The notes below the pieces were generated by a model. It searched no databases. It was given only the letters and a program-made list of their open reading frames with translations, and had not been told where the DNA came from. From an uncultured Gemmiger sp. (GTDB lineage Bacteria; Bacillota; Clostridia; Oscillospirales; Ruminococcaceae), in the NCBI GenBank assembly GCA_959018215.1, contig CAUEKL010000033.1:1-15370 (forward strand): a stretch of 15,370 bases of DNA, given 5' to 3'. Positions 6,551-13,720 of the stretch are shown here, in pieces; within the stretch, counting starts at the first letter, position 1, and each line of letters opens with the position of its first letter. The position numbers and the translations under genes are program-made.

Positions 6551-7410
6551 AGGAAGTCAAATACGAACTCGGTCTTGTGCTGGAAGGGGGTGCTGTGCGG
6601 GGCATCTACACCGCCGGTGTGCTGGACGTGCTGATGGAAAACGGCCTCAAGGCCGATATGGTCATCGGCACCTCCGCCGGGTGCATCCACGGCTGCAACT
6701 ATGTGTCCGGCCAGGCGGGGCGCAGCATCCGCTATTACCGCAAATACCGCAACGACCGGCATTTTATGGGATTCTATTCCCTGTTGACCACCGGGGAGGT
6801 GGTGGGCCGCAAGTTCTGCTATGAGGACATCCCTTCGTGGCTGGACCCCTTTGATGAGGAAGCCTTTGAGGCCTCCCCCGTGGACTTCTACACCACCGTG
6901 ACCAACCTGAACACCGGCAAGGCGGAGCACATCCTGTGCGACAACCTGCGCCTGGACGACAAGATGAACCTGCTGCGGGGCGGGGCTTCCATGCCCCTGT
7001 GCTCCCACCCGGTGGCGTATCACGGCCAGCTGTATCTGGACGGGGGCGTGGCCGACAGCATCCCCTACCGGGCCGCCGGGGAACTGGGCTGTCAGCGCCG
7101 CCTGGTGGTGCTGACCCAGCCCGCCGGGTATTTGAAACAGCCCGCCAACATGCTGCCCTTCCGGGTCATGTACCATCGCTATCCCCGCTTTGTGCAGGCC
7201 ATGGCCGACCGTGCCCGGGTGTACAACGCCCAGGTATGCGAGGTGGAACAGGCCGCCAAGACCGGCGACGCCTTCCTCATCCGGCCCAGCAAAGCCCTGA
7301 AAGTGGGACGGATGGAACGGGACATGGACCGCATCAACGCCCAGTATGAGCTGGGCCGCACCGACGCCCTGGCCTCCCTGCCCGCTTTGCGCAGGTGGCT
7401 GGAGGACTGA
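6547..7410 (+). CDS. Patatin-like phospholipase family protein (YjjU type)
   Basis: This 287-residue protein is a predicted cytosolic or membrane-associated lipid acyl hydrolase. It has the oxyanion-hole glycine-rich motif EGGAVRG (13-19), the nucleophile elbow GTSAG (41-45, Ser43) and the catalytic-dyad motif DGG (165-167, Asp165), in the normal order and spacing for bacterial patatins. LRGGASMPL (143-151) precedes the DGG, as in YjjU-type members. No signal peptide or transmembrane segment is seen. It starts inside the stop of the DUF523 gene with GGGGAGG 10 bases upstream. The substrate is unknown. It ends before a strong terminator, so it is the last gene of a two-gene operon. Confidence 0.93.
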   Translation: MKEVKYELGLVLEGGAVRGIYTAGVLDVLMENGLKADMVIGTSAGCIHGCNYVSGQAGRSIRYYRKYRNDRHFMGFYSLLTTGEVVGRKFCYEDIPSWLDPFDEEAFEASPVDFYTTVTNLNTGKAEHILCDNLRLDDKMNLLRGGASMPLCSHPVAYHGQLYLDGGVADSIPYRAAGELGCQRRLVVLTQPAGYLKQPANMLPFRVMYHRYPRFVQAMADRARVYNAQVCEVEQAAKTGDAFLIRPSKALKVGRMERDMDRINAQYELGRTDALASLPALRRWLED

Positions 7411-7449
7411 GGCATCCGGTTACATAGACGAATCATTTTCCATATTTTT

Positions 7450-7487
7450 GGCGCATCTGCCCGTTTTTGGGACAGATGCGCCTTTTT
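7450..7487 (+). terminator. Intrinsic terminator of the DUF523-patatin operon
   Basis: GGCGCATCTG (7450-7459) pairs with CAGATGCGCC (7473-7482), followed by five T (7483-7487). It lies 39 bases past the patatin-like stop codon. Confidence 0.93.
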
Positions 7488-7601
7488 GTGCGGTTTTGAC
7501 ACCTGCCGACAGAAAATCACAAGAATTGTGCAAGGAAGTCCCCACAGTTCGGGCAGGCGCCCGGCATATCCGGCCCGGCAAAGGGTGATATATTGGAGAC
7601 A

Positions 7602-7620
7602 CGGCGGCAGTCGGCCGCCG
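7602..7620 (+). other. Hairpin upstream of the C39 peptidase gene
   Basis: CGGCGGC and GCCGCCG flank a 5-base loop, 25 bases before the C39 start codon. A TATATT at 7589-7594 just upstream could be a -10, but no acceptable -35 precedes it, so the promoter of this gene is unresolved. The rest of the 7488-7645 gap shows nothing else I can name. Confidence 0.45.
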
Positions 7621-7645
7621 ATTCTGTTCCGGGAGGTTTCCTGCC

Positions 7646-8506
7646 ATGATCCGCAAGTCTTCCCTGCCATATGCCCGCCGCCGGGCCGCCCGTCTGCGGG
7701 CACAGCGGCGAAGGGCGCGGCGGGTTCTGTTCTGTTGTCTGCTGGCCATCCTGGGCACGGTATGGCTGGTAAAGCTGCCCGGGCGGGGCCCCTCCTCCAC
7801 CGCTGCCCCGAAAGTTGCGGAAAGCTCCCTTGCTCCCGCCGCCACCCCGGCCGGGGATGAGGAGACCCGGCGGCAGGCCATTCTGGCCGACACCGGCGGC
7901 ACCTGGCCCCAGAGCCTGCAGGACCTGCTGGAGCGCCACCCGGACGCCCTTGCCTTTGTGGAAGGCTACCCCGAACACAAGGACGACGCCCCCGCCGACA
8001 GCGTCGGAACGGTGGAGGCGGGGACCTTTCCCCTGCTGCTCCAGTGGGACGCCCGCTGGGGCTACACCCGGTACGGGGACGACCTGCTGGCCGTGACCGG
8101 CTGCGGCCCCACCTGCCTGTCCATGGCTGCCGCCGGGCTGACCGGGGACGATACCATCACCCCCGCCGCCGTGGCCGCCCGGGCCCAGCGGGACGGATAC
8201 TGGGTGGACGGGGTGACCAGCTGGGCACTGATGGGCACCGGCTGCGAAGTCTGGGGCCTGGTGAGCGAGGAGCTGCCCCTGAGCGAAAGTTCCGTTACCG
8301 AAACCCTGGAAAACGGGCGTCCGGTGATCTGCAGCGTGCGGCCGGGGGACTTTACCACCACCGGGCATTTCATTCTGCTGGCCGGGATGGAGGAGGGCGG
8401 CATCCGGGTCAACGACCCCAACAGCCCCCAGAACAGTGACCGGCTTTGGACTTACGCCGAGCTGGAACCCCAGATCCGCAACCTGTGGGCCTTTTCCGCC
8501 CGGTAA
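7646..8506 (+). CDS. C39-type cysteine peptidase with N-terminal membrane anchor
   Basis: The 286-residue protein begins with a very basic segment (11 Arg or Lys in the first 26 residues), then one hydrophobic helix (about 27-43), then a low-complexity Ser/Ala/Pro linker (45-70). This predicts a signal anchor or uncleaved signal peptide with the rest outside the membrane. The C-terminal half is a Peptidase_C39-like papain fold: LLLQWDARWGYTRYG (130-144) with Gln133 for the oxyanion hole, TGCGPTCLSM (151-160) with Cys153 as nucleophile, TTGHFILLAG (238-247) with His241, and VNDPNSP (255-261) with Asp257. There is no ABC transporter next to it, so it is not a bacteriocin-exporter domain. Substrate is unknown. 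GGGAGG lies 9 bases before the ATG. It stands alone between terminators. Confidence 0.88.
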   Translation: MIRKSSLPYARRRAARLRAQRRRARRVLFCCLLAILGTVWLVKLPGRGPSSTAAPKVAESSLAPAATPAGDEETRRQAILADTGGTWPQSLQDLLERHPDALAFVEGYPEHKDDAPADSVGTVEAGTFPLLLQWDARWGYTRYGDDLLAVTGCGPTCLSMAAAGLTGDDTITPAAVAARAQRDGYWVDGVTSWALMGTGCEVWGLVSEELPLSESSVTETLENGRPVICSVRPGDFTTTGHFILLAGMEEGGIRVNDPNSPQNSDRLWTYAELEPQIRNLWAFSAR

Positions 8507-8520
8507 CTGTACAGACATGA

Positions 8521-8552
8521 CAAAAGGCCCCGGCGCGGTGCGCCGGGGCCTT
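8521..8552 (-). terminator. Terminator of the hydratase gene (shared with C39 gene)
   Basis: AAGGCCCCGGCG (8524-8535) and CGCCGGGGCCTT (8541-8552) form a perfect 12-bp stem. On the minus strand CCTTTTG follows, giving the better T run for the hydratase gene. On the plus strand only TTGCTG follows, so stopping of the C39 transcript may be weaker. Confidence 0.85.
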
Positions 8553-8565
8553 GCTGTATGGGAAA

Positions 8566-10812
8566 TCAGTTGTGCTTGTAGTAGTTGATGAGGCAGCCGT
8601 CGGCCAGGATCTGGCGCTCGGCGTCGGTGAGGGCGCCCAGGCGCAGAGTGATGGCCTTGACTTCACCGGAAGGCAGCACCGCGTAGCCGGAGATGGCGTC
8701 GTCCTTATTCAGCAGGGCTGCCCGCACACCGGGCAGGAAGACGTAGCCGTCCAGGGGCAGGGCGTCCGGGTCGGTGGTCAGGAAGGGCAGCATGCCCCAG
8801 TTGATGCAGTTGGAGCGGTACCGCTTGGTGGCGTACTCCAGGGCGAAGTTGGCCGCGCCGCCCAGCACACGCTGGCAGCTGGCGGCCTGCTCCCGGGCGG
8901 AGCCGTCGCCGGGCTTGTTGGCAAAGATGGCGGAACCGATGTTGGTGTTGGCCGCATCCACCGTGCAGCCGGCAGCCTTGAGGGCGTCGTACACGGCGGC
9001 CACTTCCGCGGGCAGGTTGCCGGCGCGGCGGGCGTCGTCGTCCGCCTTCACCGCCTTGGCGCGGCCCACATAGGCCGGGTCCTTGCGGGAAAGGGTGAAC
9101 TCTGCCAGGCGCAGGGGGTTGGAGCGGAAGGAGGAAGTCTCGCCGGAGGGAATCAGCTCATCGGTAGTGGTGACCGGGTCGGTGATGTGGCTGACGATGC
9201 GCAGCAGCAGGTCGTCGGACAGGGCAGGCTGTTCCGGCCAGTCCTTGATGTTGGGGCCAAAGCGCAGCTCGTGGTCCGGCTCGGCATGGTTCCAGCCGTT
9301 GTACACCCGCTTGTCGTACACGCCCTTGTCGAAGTGATAAGGCGGGGCCACGAAGTCGTCGTGGACCACCTCACTGGCGGCGGTCAGCACGCCGCCGGCG
9401 GCAGCGGTGGCCGCAATGCTGCGGGCATCCATGAGGGCCACCCCGGAGATCTGGCCTTCGCCGGGCTTGGAGCCTTCCCGGTTGGGGAAGTTGCGGGTGG
9501 TGTGGCGGATGGAGAACTCCCCGTTGGCAGGGGTGTCGCCGGCGCCGAAGCAGGGGCCGCAGAAGCTTTCCCGGAAGATGCCGCCCGCCGAGACGATGTC
9601 GGCCACGGCGCCGTTCTTGACCAGCTCCAGGTAGGTGGGCATGCTGTCCGGGTAGGCGCTGAACTTGAACTGACCGTTGCCGCAGCTCTTGCCACGCAGG
9701 ATGTCGGCCACGGCGCACAGGCTCTCGTAGGTGCCGCCGCTGCAGCCCGCCACGATGCCCTGGTCCACATGGATCTGGCCGTCCTTGCCGATCTTGCCCA
9801 CCAGGTCCATATGGACCTTGCCGGACAGCTGCTCGTTGGCCCGGTCCTCGGCCTCCTTGAGGATGGTGTAGGGGTCCTCCTTCAGGGCGCGGATGGGATA
9901 GGCGTAGCTGGGATGCATGGGCAGGGCGATCATGCACTCGATGGTGGACAGGTCCAGCTCGATGCAGCCGTCGTAGTAGGCCACATCCGCCGGGGACAGC
10001 TGGCGGTAATCGTCGGCACGGCCCCGGATGGCCAGGTACTCCTCGGTGACCGAGTCGGTCTGCCAGATGCTGGACCAGCAGGTGGTCTCGGTGGTCATGC
10101 AGTCGATGGCGTTGCGGCAGTCGGCGGACAAGGTCGCCACGCCGGGGCCCACGAATTCCATGACCTTGTTCTTCACATAGCCGTTGGCATAGGTGGCGCC
10201 CACCAGGGCCAGGGCCACGTCGTGGGGGCCCACGCCGGGGTTCAGCTTGCCGGTGAGGTAGACGGCCACCACGCCGGGGCGGGCCATATCATAGGTGCGG
10301 CCCACCAGCTGCTTGGCCAGCTCGCCGCCGCCTTCGCCCACCGCCATGGTGCCCAGGGCGCCGTAGCGGGTGTGGGAGTCGGAACCCAGGATCATCTTGC
10401 CGCAGCCGGCCATCATCTCCCGGTTATAGCTGTGGATGACCGCCATGCAGGGGGGCACATAGATGCCGCCGTACTTGTGGGCGGCGGACAGGGCGAACTG
10501 GTGGTCGTCCTCATTGATGGTGCCGCCCACGGCGCACAGGCTGTTGTGGCAGTTGGTCAGCACATAGGGCAGGGGGAACTTTTCCATGCCGGAAGCCCGG
10601 GCCGTCTGGATGATGCCCACATAGGTGATGTCGTGGCTGGTCATGGAGTCGAACTTCAGGCGCAGGTCATTCATGTCCGGCGCGGTGTTGTGGGCTTTCA
10701 GGATGCCGTAGGCGATGGTGCCTTCGGCGGCCTTCTCCTTGGTGATGCCGGCGGGAGCGGTATCGGTCAGTTTGCCGTTGACCAGATACACGCCGTTCTG
10801 ATGCAGTTTCAT
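8566..10812 (-). CDS. Aconitase-family hydratase (YbhJ-like), probable citrate/isocitrate isomerase
   Basis: This 748-residue protein is a full-length member of the aconitase superfamily, closest in pattern to the E. coli YbhJ-type hydratases. SDSHT (144-148) is a substrate-site motif. The cluster ligands of aconitase are present as GCSGGTYES (Cys357) and FCGPCFG (Cys418, Cys421), so a [4Fe-4S] cluster is expected. NFPNREGSKPG (441-451) resembles the NF-GR-G loop. The C-terminal swivel domain has RYRSNCINWGMLPF, like RSN...GVLPL of aconitases. Divergence from citrate synthase suggests it turns citrate into isocitrate; YbhJ itself has no firm function, so another hydroxyacid substrate is possible. 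The start at 10812 has GGAGGT 4 bases upstream. In-frame codons further 5' run into the promoter and are not used. Confidence 0.88.
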   Translation of the reverse strand: MKLHQNGVYLVNGKLTDTAPAGITKEKAAEGTIAYGILKAHNTAPDMNDLRLKFDSMTSHDITYVGIIQTARASGMEKFPLPYVLTNCHNSLCAVGGTINEDDHQFALSAAHKYGGIYVPPCMAVIHSYNREMMAGCGKMILGSDSHTRYGALGTMAVGEGGGELAKQLVGRTYDMARPGVVAVYLTGKLNPGVGPHDVALALVGATYANGYVKNKVMEFVGPGVATLSADCRNAIDCMTTETTCWSSIWQTDSVTEEYLAIRGRADDYRQLSPADVAYYDGCIELDLSTIECMIALPMHPSYAYPIRALKEDPYTILKEAEDRANEQLSGKVHMDLVGKIGKDGQIHVDQGIVAGCSGGTYESLCAVADILRGKSCGNGQFKFSAYPDSMPTYLELVKNGAVADIVSAGGIFRESFCGPCFGAGDTPANGEFSIRHTTRNFPNREGSKPGEGQISGVALMDARSIAATAAAGGVLTAASEVVHDDFVAPPYHFDKGVYDKRVYNGWNHAEPDHELRFGPNIKDWPEQPALSDDLLLRIVSHITDPVTTTDELIPSGETSSFRSNPLRLAEFTLSRKDPAYVGRAKAVKADDDARRAGNLPAEVAAVYDALKAAGCTVDAANTNIGSAIFANKPGDGSAREQAASCQRVLGGAANFALEYATKRYRSNCINWGMLPFLTTDPDALPLDGYVFLPGVRAALLNKDDAISGYAVLPSGEVKAITLRLGALTDAERQILADGCLINYYKHN

Positions 10813-10942
10813 GCGTACCTCCGTTTCATAGTTCCGCGGCGGGGCGCGAGGGGGCGCCGGGGCCGCAGTTTTGTGTATTTTCAGGTGGGAACCGGCGGCA
10901 AATGGCGCCGCAGGGTCATTTATTTTATAAGCCTGTTCTTTG

Positions 10943-10971
10943 AGTATACCCATTTTGCCGGCCCTTGTCAA
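10943..10971 (-). promoter_or_regulatory. Promoter of the hydratase gene
   Basis: On the minus strand a perfect -35 TTGACA (10971-10966), a 17-base spacer and -10 TATACT (10948-10943) form a strong promoter. The leader would be about 125 bases and GC-rich, with short stems GCGGC/GCCGC (10911-10895) and GGCGC/GCGCC (10858-10843). A second TTGACA at 11012-11007 has only a poor -10. Confidence 0.85.
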
Positions 10972-11045
10972 CGAATCTTTTTAATGTTTGGCCGGCTAAA
11001 GCGGGATGTCAACTTAATAAAATAAAGTCTGCTTTCGGCGTTCGA

Positions 11046-11062
11046 TTTCTTAATTTAAGAAA
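11046..11062. promoter_or_regulatory. Candidate operator dyad upstream of citrate synthase
   Basis: TTTCTTAA and TTAAGAAA are perfect 8-base arms around a single T. The dyad ends 5 bases before the -35 of the citrate synthase promoter and lies about 75 bases upstream of the hydratase -35. That is a position suited to an activator or repressor. No regulator gene is in the window. Confidence 0.5.
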
Positions 11063-11067
11063 ACCAC

Positions 11068-11096
11068 TTGACGGCAGGCCGGTTATCCTATAAAAT
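11068..11096 (+). promoter_or_regulatory. Promoter of citrate synthase
   Basis: A -35 TTGACG (11068-11073), a 17-base spacer and -10 TAAAAT (11091-11096) fit a sigma-A promoter. An overlapping TATAAA at 11089 would have only a 15-base spacer. The leader is about 75 bases. Confidence 0.75.
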
Positions 11097-11107
11097 TATA
11101 TTTATCG

Positions 11108-11155
11108 GCGCTTTTGAGAGGTAAAGCGCTCCACCCGGCATGCCCCGTGCATGCC
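11108..11155 (+). other. Two consecutive hairpins in the citrate synthase leader
   Basis: GCGCTTT (11108-11114) pairs with AAAGCGC (11123-11129), and GGCATGC (11137-11143) pairs with GCATGCC (11149-11155). Both have perfect 7-bp stems. They fill most of the leader before the ribosome binding site (AGGAGG, about 11163-11168). No T run follows either, and I recognise no riboswitch class. Confidence 0.55.
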
Positions 11156-11177
11156 CGCATAGAGGAGGCGTGAGACG

Positions 11178-12548
11178 ATGTACTATCCCGACGTACCGGC
11201 CCTGGAGCCGGAGGACATCCAGCTGTTGTGCGGCGAATATCTGGCCCACAACGCCCACCTTGACCCCCGCGAGGCGGACCGCCTTGGCGTCAAGCGCGGA
11301 TTGCGCAACCCGGACGGCACCGGCGTTCTGGCCGGCATCACCAACGTGTCCAACGTCGTTGGCTACGACAAGCAGCCCGACGGCACGGTCAAGCCCATTC
11401 CCGGGCGGCTGATCTACCGCGGCATCGACATCGACACCCTGGTGGCCGAAGCCGACGCCCACGACCGCTTCATGTTTGAGGAAGCGGTGTGGCTGCTGCT
11501 CTTCGGCAGTCTGCCCACCCCCGAGCAGTTTGCCCGGTTCCGCAAGCTGCTGGAGACCCACCGGGAACTGCCCCGGGGCTTTGCGGACGACATGATCCTC
11601 AACTCCCCCTCCCCCAACATCATGAACAAGATTGCCCGCAGCGTGCTGGCCATGTACAGCTACGACGAACACGCCGAGGACACCTCTTTGCCCAACATCC
11701 TGCGCCAGAGCATCAACCTGATTGCCGAGATGCCCACCATGATGGTCAACGCCTATCAGATCAAGCGCCGGGTGTATGACCGCAGCAGCATGTATTTCCA
11801 CCTGCCCACCCCGGGCCAGAGCACGGCGGAACACATCCTGTCCACCTACCGGGCAGACCAGAAGTTCACCCACGAGGAAGCCCGCCTGCTGGACCTGTGC
11901 CTGCTGGTCCACGCCGACCACGGCGGCGGCAACTGTTCCACCTTCACCTGCCGCGTGCTGTCCAGCTCCGGCACCGACACCTACGCGGCCATCTCGGCGG
12001 CCATCGGCGCCCTGAAGGGCCCCAAGCACGGCGGTGCCAACCTGAAGGTCATGCAGCAGCTGGACTACATTCTGGAAAATGTGGCCAATCCCCAGGACGA
12101 CGGCGAAGTGCGGGAATTCCTGCGCAAGATCATGCGCAAAGAAGCCGGGGACGGCAGCGGCCTGATCTACGGCATGGGCCACGCGGTGTATACCCTCAGC
12201 GATCCCCGCGCCCAGATCCTCAAGACCCACGCCCGCCGCCTGGCCTACGCCAAGGGCTTTGACGAATACGAGATGCTGTGCAGCATCGAGCGGCTGGCCC
12301 CCGAAATTTTTGCGGAGGAGCACCCCGGCGGCAAGCGGGTGTGCGCCAACGTGGACCTGTTCAGCGGGCTGATTTACCGGATGCTGGGCATCAGCAACGA
12401 CCTGTTCACCCCCCTCTTCGCCATTGCCCGTGTGCCGGGCTGGTGTGCCCACCGGGTGGAGGAAGTGGAGTTTGCCAACCGCATCATCCGCCCCGCCTAC
12501 AAGTATGTGGGCCATGCCCAGGAGTACGTCACCCTGGACGAACGGTAA
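11178..12548 (+). CDS. gltA: Citrate synthase (citrate/2-methylcitrate synthase family)
   Basis: Citrate synthase condenses oxaloacetate and acetyl-CoA to citrate in the cytosol. The protein is 456 residues, in the range of the longer clostridial form. Catalytic motifs are HADHGGGN (245-252, His248), GPKHGGAN (281-288, His284), GMGHAVY (332-338, His335) and NVDLFSG (391-397, Asp393). GWCAHRVEE (421-429) carries a substrate-binding Arg. The N-terminal extension of about 50 residues before AGITNVSNVVGY is typical of this subgroup. AGGAGG lies 9 bases before the ATG. Divergence from an aconitase-family hydratase argues for true citrate synthesis rather than 2-methylcitrate, probably to supply 2-oxoglutarate for glutamate. 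It is followed at once by a terminator, so it is monocistronic. Confidence 0.95.
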   Translation: MYYPDVPALEPEDIQLLCGEYLAHNAHLDPREADRLGVKRGLRNPDGTGVLAGITNVSNVVGYDKQPDGTVKPIPGRLIYRGIDIDTLVAEADAHDRFMFEEAVWLLLFGSLPTPEQFARFRKLLETHRELPRGFADDMILNSPSPNIMNKIARSVLAMYSYDEHAEDTSLPNILRQSINLIAEMPTMMVNAYQIKRRVYDRSSMYFHLPTPGQSTAEHILSTYRADQKFTHEEARLLDLCLLVHADHGGGNCSTFTCRVLSSSGTDTYAAISAAIGALKGPKHGGANLKVMQQLDYILENVANPQDDGEVREFLRKIMRKEAGDGSGLIYGMGHAVYTLSDPRAQILKTHARRLAYAKGFDEYEMLCSIERLAPEIFAEEHPGGKRVCANVDLFSGLIYRMLGISNDLFTPLFAIARVPGWCAHRVEEVEFANRIIRPAYKYVGHAQEYVTLDER

Positions 12549-12560
12549 CCTTTGTACACA

Positions 12561-12590
12561 AAAAAGCCGCCCCGGCCGGGGCGGCTTTTT
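12561..12590. terminator. Bidirectional terminator between citrate synthase and the AEC transporter gene
   Basis: AAAAAGCCGCCCC (12561-12573) and GGGGCGGCTTTTT (12578-12590) form a perfect 13-bp palindromic stem with a 4-base loop. Five A precede and five T follow, so each strand carries a T run after a GC stem. It serves convergent genes on both sides. Confidence 0.93.
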
Positions 12591-12610
12591 CTTTGTTCTG
12601 TATAAAAGGG

Positions 12611-13555
12611 TCAGGCAATATATCCGCCGCTGCGCAGCAAAAAGATCCAGAGGGTGAGGGTCAGGGCGGACAGCAGGGTGGTGACCACCGTGACGCTGGC
12701 GCTGAGCACCCCTTCGTGGCCCATGTTTTTGGCCATGATGTAGCTGGTGGGAGTAGTCGGGCTGCCCAGCATGATGAGCAGGGCGACGAGCTGTTCGTCC
12801 CGGAAGCCCAGGCGCACCGCCACCGGCAGGAAAACGGCGCACAGGATGCCCACCTTGCACACCGAGGCAATGAGGGTGGGCACGATCTTGCGCACCGCCC
12901 GGGCCCCCTCAAAGGAAGCGCCGATGGACAAAAGGGCCAGGGGGCTGGTGAGGGAGGCCAGGCTGTCGAAGGTCTTGCTGACCAGGGTGGGCAGCTCAAA
13001 GGGAAGCAGACTGAGCACCGCCCCCGCCGCAATGCCGATGAGGATGGGGTTGGTCACCACCCCTTTGAGCACCGCTCCCGGGTGCAGGGTCCCCTGGCGG
13101 GTGGGATTTTCCACCGTGAGGATGGTCACCGCAAAGATGTTGAACAGGGGCACACTGCCCAGGATCATCAGCGGGGCGGACCCGGCATTGCCGTAGATGT
13201 TCTGGATGAAGGCCACCCCCAGGATGGCCGCGCTGCTGCGGTAGCAGGCCTGGACGAACTCCCCTACCAGGGATTTGTCCCGCAGAAAGCGGTGGGCCAG
13301 AGCCCAGATGACCAGGATGGACAGGATGGTGACCCCGAAGCAGAAGGCCACATATTTGCCGTCGAAGTCATGGACCAGGTCCACCGAAGCCATATCACAG
13401 AGGAGCATGACGGGCAGAGTGACCTTGAACACCAGTTTGTCGGCGGCGGTACAGAAGGCCGGGGGCAGAAACCCCAGGCGGCGCAGCCCCCACCCGATGG
13501 CCATGACCAGGAACACCGGCAGGGTGGCGTTGATGCTGAAGACAAGATTTTCCAT
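12611..13555 (-). CDS. AEC family transporter (auxin efflux carrier/malate permease type)
   Basis: This 314-residue inner-membrane protein is almost entirely hydrophobic, with about ten predicted transmembrane helices in two groups of five. The N-terminal pattern INATLPVFLVMAIGWGLRRLGFLP and the LVFKVTLPVMLLCDMA segment are typical of the AEC (Mem_trans) family. The second half shows VVTNPILIGIAAGAVLSLL and LASLTSPLALLSIGASF, where the conserved N-P-I-I/L and L-G-A motifs lie. Known bacterial members move small organic acids such as malate or malonate, but the substrate cannot be told from sequence. The ATG at 13555 is preferred over a TTG at 13561 because GAGGGG lies 7 bases upstream of it. 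Convergence with citrate synthase makes an organic acid attractive but unproven. Confidence 0.9.
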   Translation of the reverse strand: MENLVFSINATLPVFLVMAIGWGLRRLGFLPPAFCTAADKLVFKVTLPVMLLCDMASVDLVHDFDGKYVAFCFGVTILSILVIWALAHRFLRDKSLVGEFVQACYRSSAAILGVAFIQNIYGNAGSAPLMILGSVPLFNIFAVTILTVENPTRQGTLHPGAVLKGVVTNPILIGIAAGAVLSLLPFELPTLVSKTFDSLASLTSPLALLSIGASFEGARAVRKIVPTLIASVCKVGILCAVFLPVAVRLGFRDEQLVALLIMLGSPTTPTSYIMAKNMGHEGVLSASVTVVTTLLSALTLTLWIFLLRSGGYIA

Positions 13556-13591
13556 AAACAAGCCCCTCTTTGATTGGAATGATCCTGTTTT

Positions 13592-13620
13592 ATCCTAGCA
13601 CAACCGGGGCCCGGGGGCAA
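13592..13620 (-). promoter_or_regulatory. Candidate promoter of the AEC transporter gene
   Basis: On the minus strand TTGCCC (13620-13615), a 17-base spacer and TAGGAT (13597-13592) lie about 37 bases before the start codon. Both hexamers are imperfect. Confidence 0.5.
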
Positions 13621-13628
13621 GGGCAGGC

Positions 13629-13657
13629 TTGCAAGGAAGGGCGGTTTCTGCTATGAT
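13629..13657 (+). promoter_or_regulatory. Promoter of uraA
   Basis: A -35 TTGCAA (13629-13634), a 17-base spacer and -10 TATGAT (13652-13657) lie about 63 bases before the uracil permease start. The short leader shows no clear PyrR-type attenuator or terminator. Confidence 0.75.
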
Positions 13658-13720
13658 GAAGCGGAGAGTGCCCGGCAGCCGTTGCGGGGCCATGTGTAAA
13701 TTGAGGAGGATGTTTGTTCC

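Larger units (their letters stand above)
10813..11177. other. Divergent regulatory region between hydratase and citrate synthase
   Basis: This 365-base gap has no gene. Its centre (about 10920-11100) is AT-rich in an otherwise GC-rich window. It holds the hydratase promoter on the minus strand, a 17-bp dyad (11046-11062), the citrate synthase promoter and two leader hairpins on the plus strand. The arrangement suggests shared control of the two citrate-pathway genes. Confidence 0.75.

Noticed and set aside
7496..7524. TTGACA at 7496-7501 as the -35 of the C39 peptidase gene
   Set aside because: The bases 16-18 positions downstream do not resemble a -10 element, and the hexamer lies over 120 bases from the start codon directly behind a terminator.
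7411..8520. C39 peptidase as part of a bacteriocin export locus
   Set aside because: There is no ABC transporter, accessory protein or small leader-peptide gene on either side; both flanks are terminators.
10813..10971. In-frame N-terminal extension of the hydratase up to 10971
   Set aside because: The extension would be translated from the -35 element of the hydratase promoter. The ATG at 10812 has GGAGGT 4 bases upstream and begins at the conserved start of the family.
8551..11025. Open frame of 824 codons on the plus strand, antisense to the hydratase gene
   Set aside because: It mirrors the hydratase codons and is rich in Gly, Ala, Val, His and Gln, as expected for the complement of GC-biased codons. 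It has no ribosome binding site or domain, and it crosses the hydratase promoter.
12278..13573. Open frame of 431 codons on the plus strand from citrate synthase into the AEC gene
   Set aside because: It crosses the palindromic terminator at 12561-12590 and mirrors the AEC transporter gene.
13658..13720. PyrR-type attenuator or uracil-responsive leader before uraA
   Set aside because: The leader is only about 57 bases and contains no convincing terminator hairpin or PyrR-binding loop.
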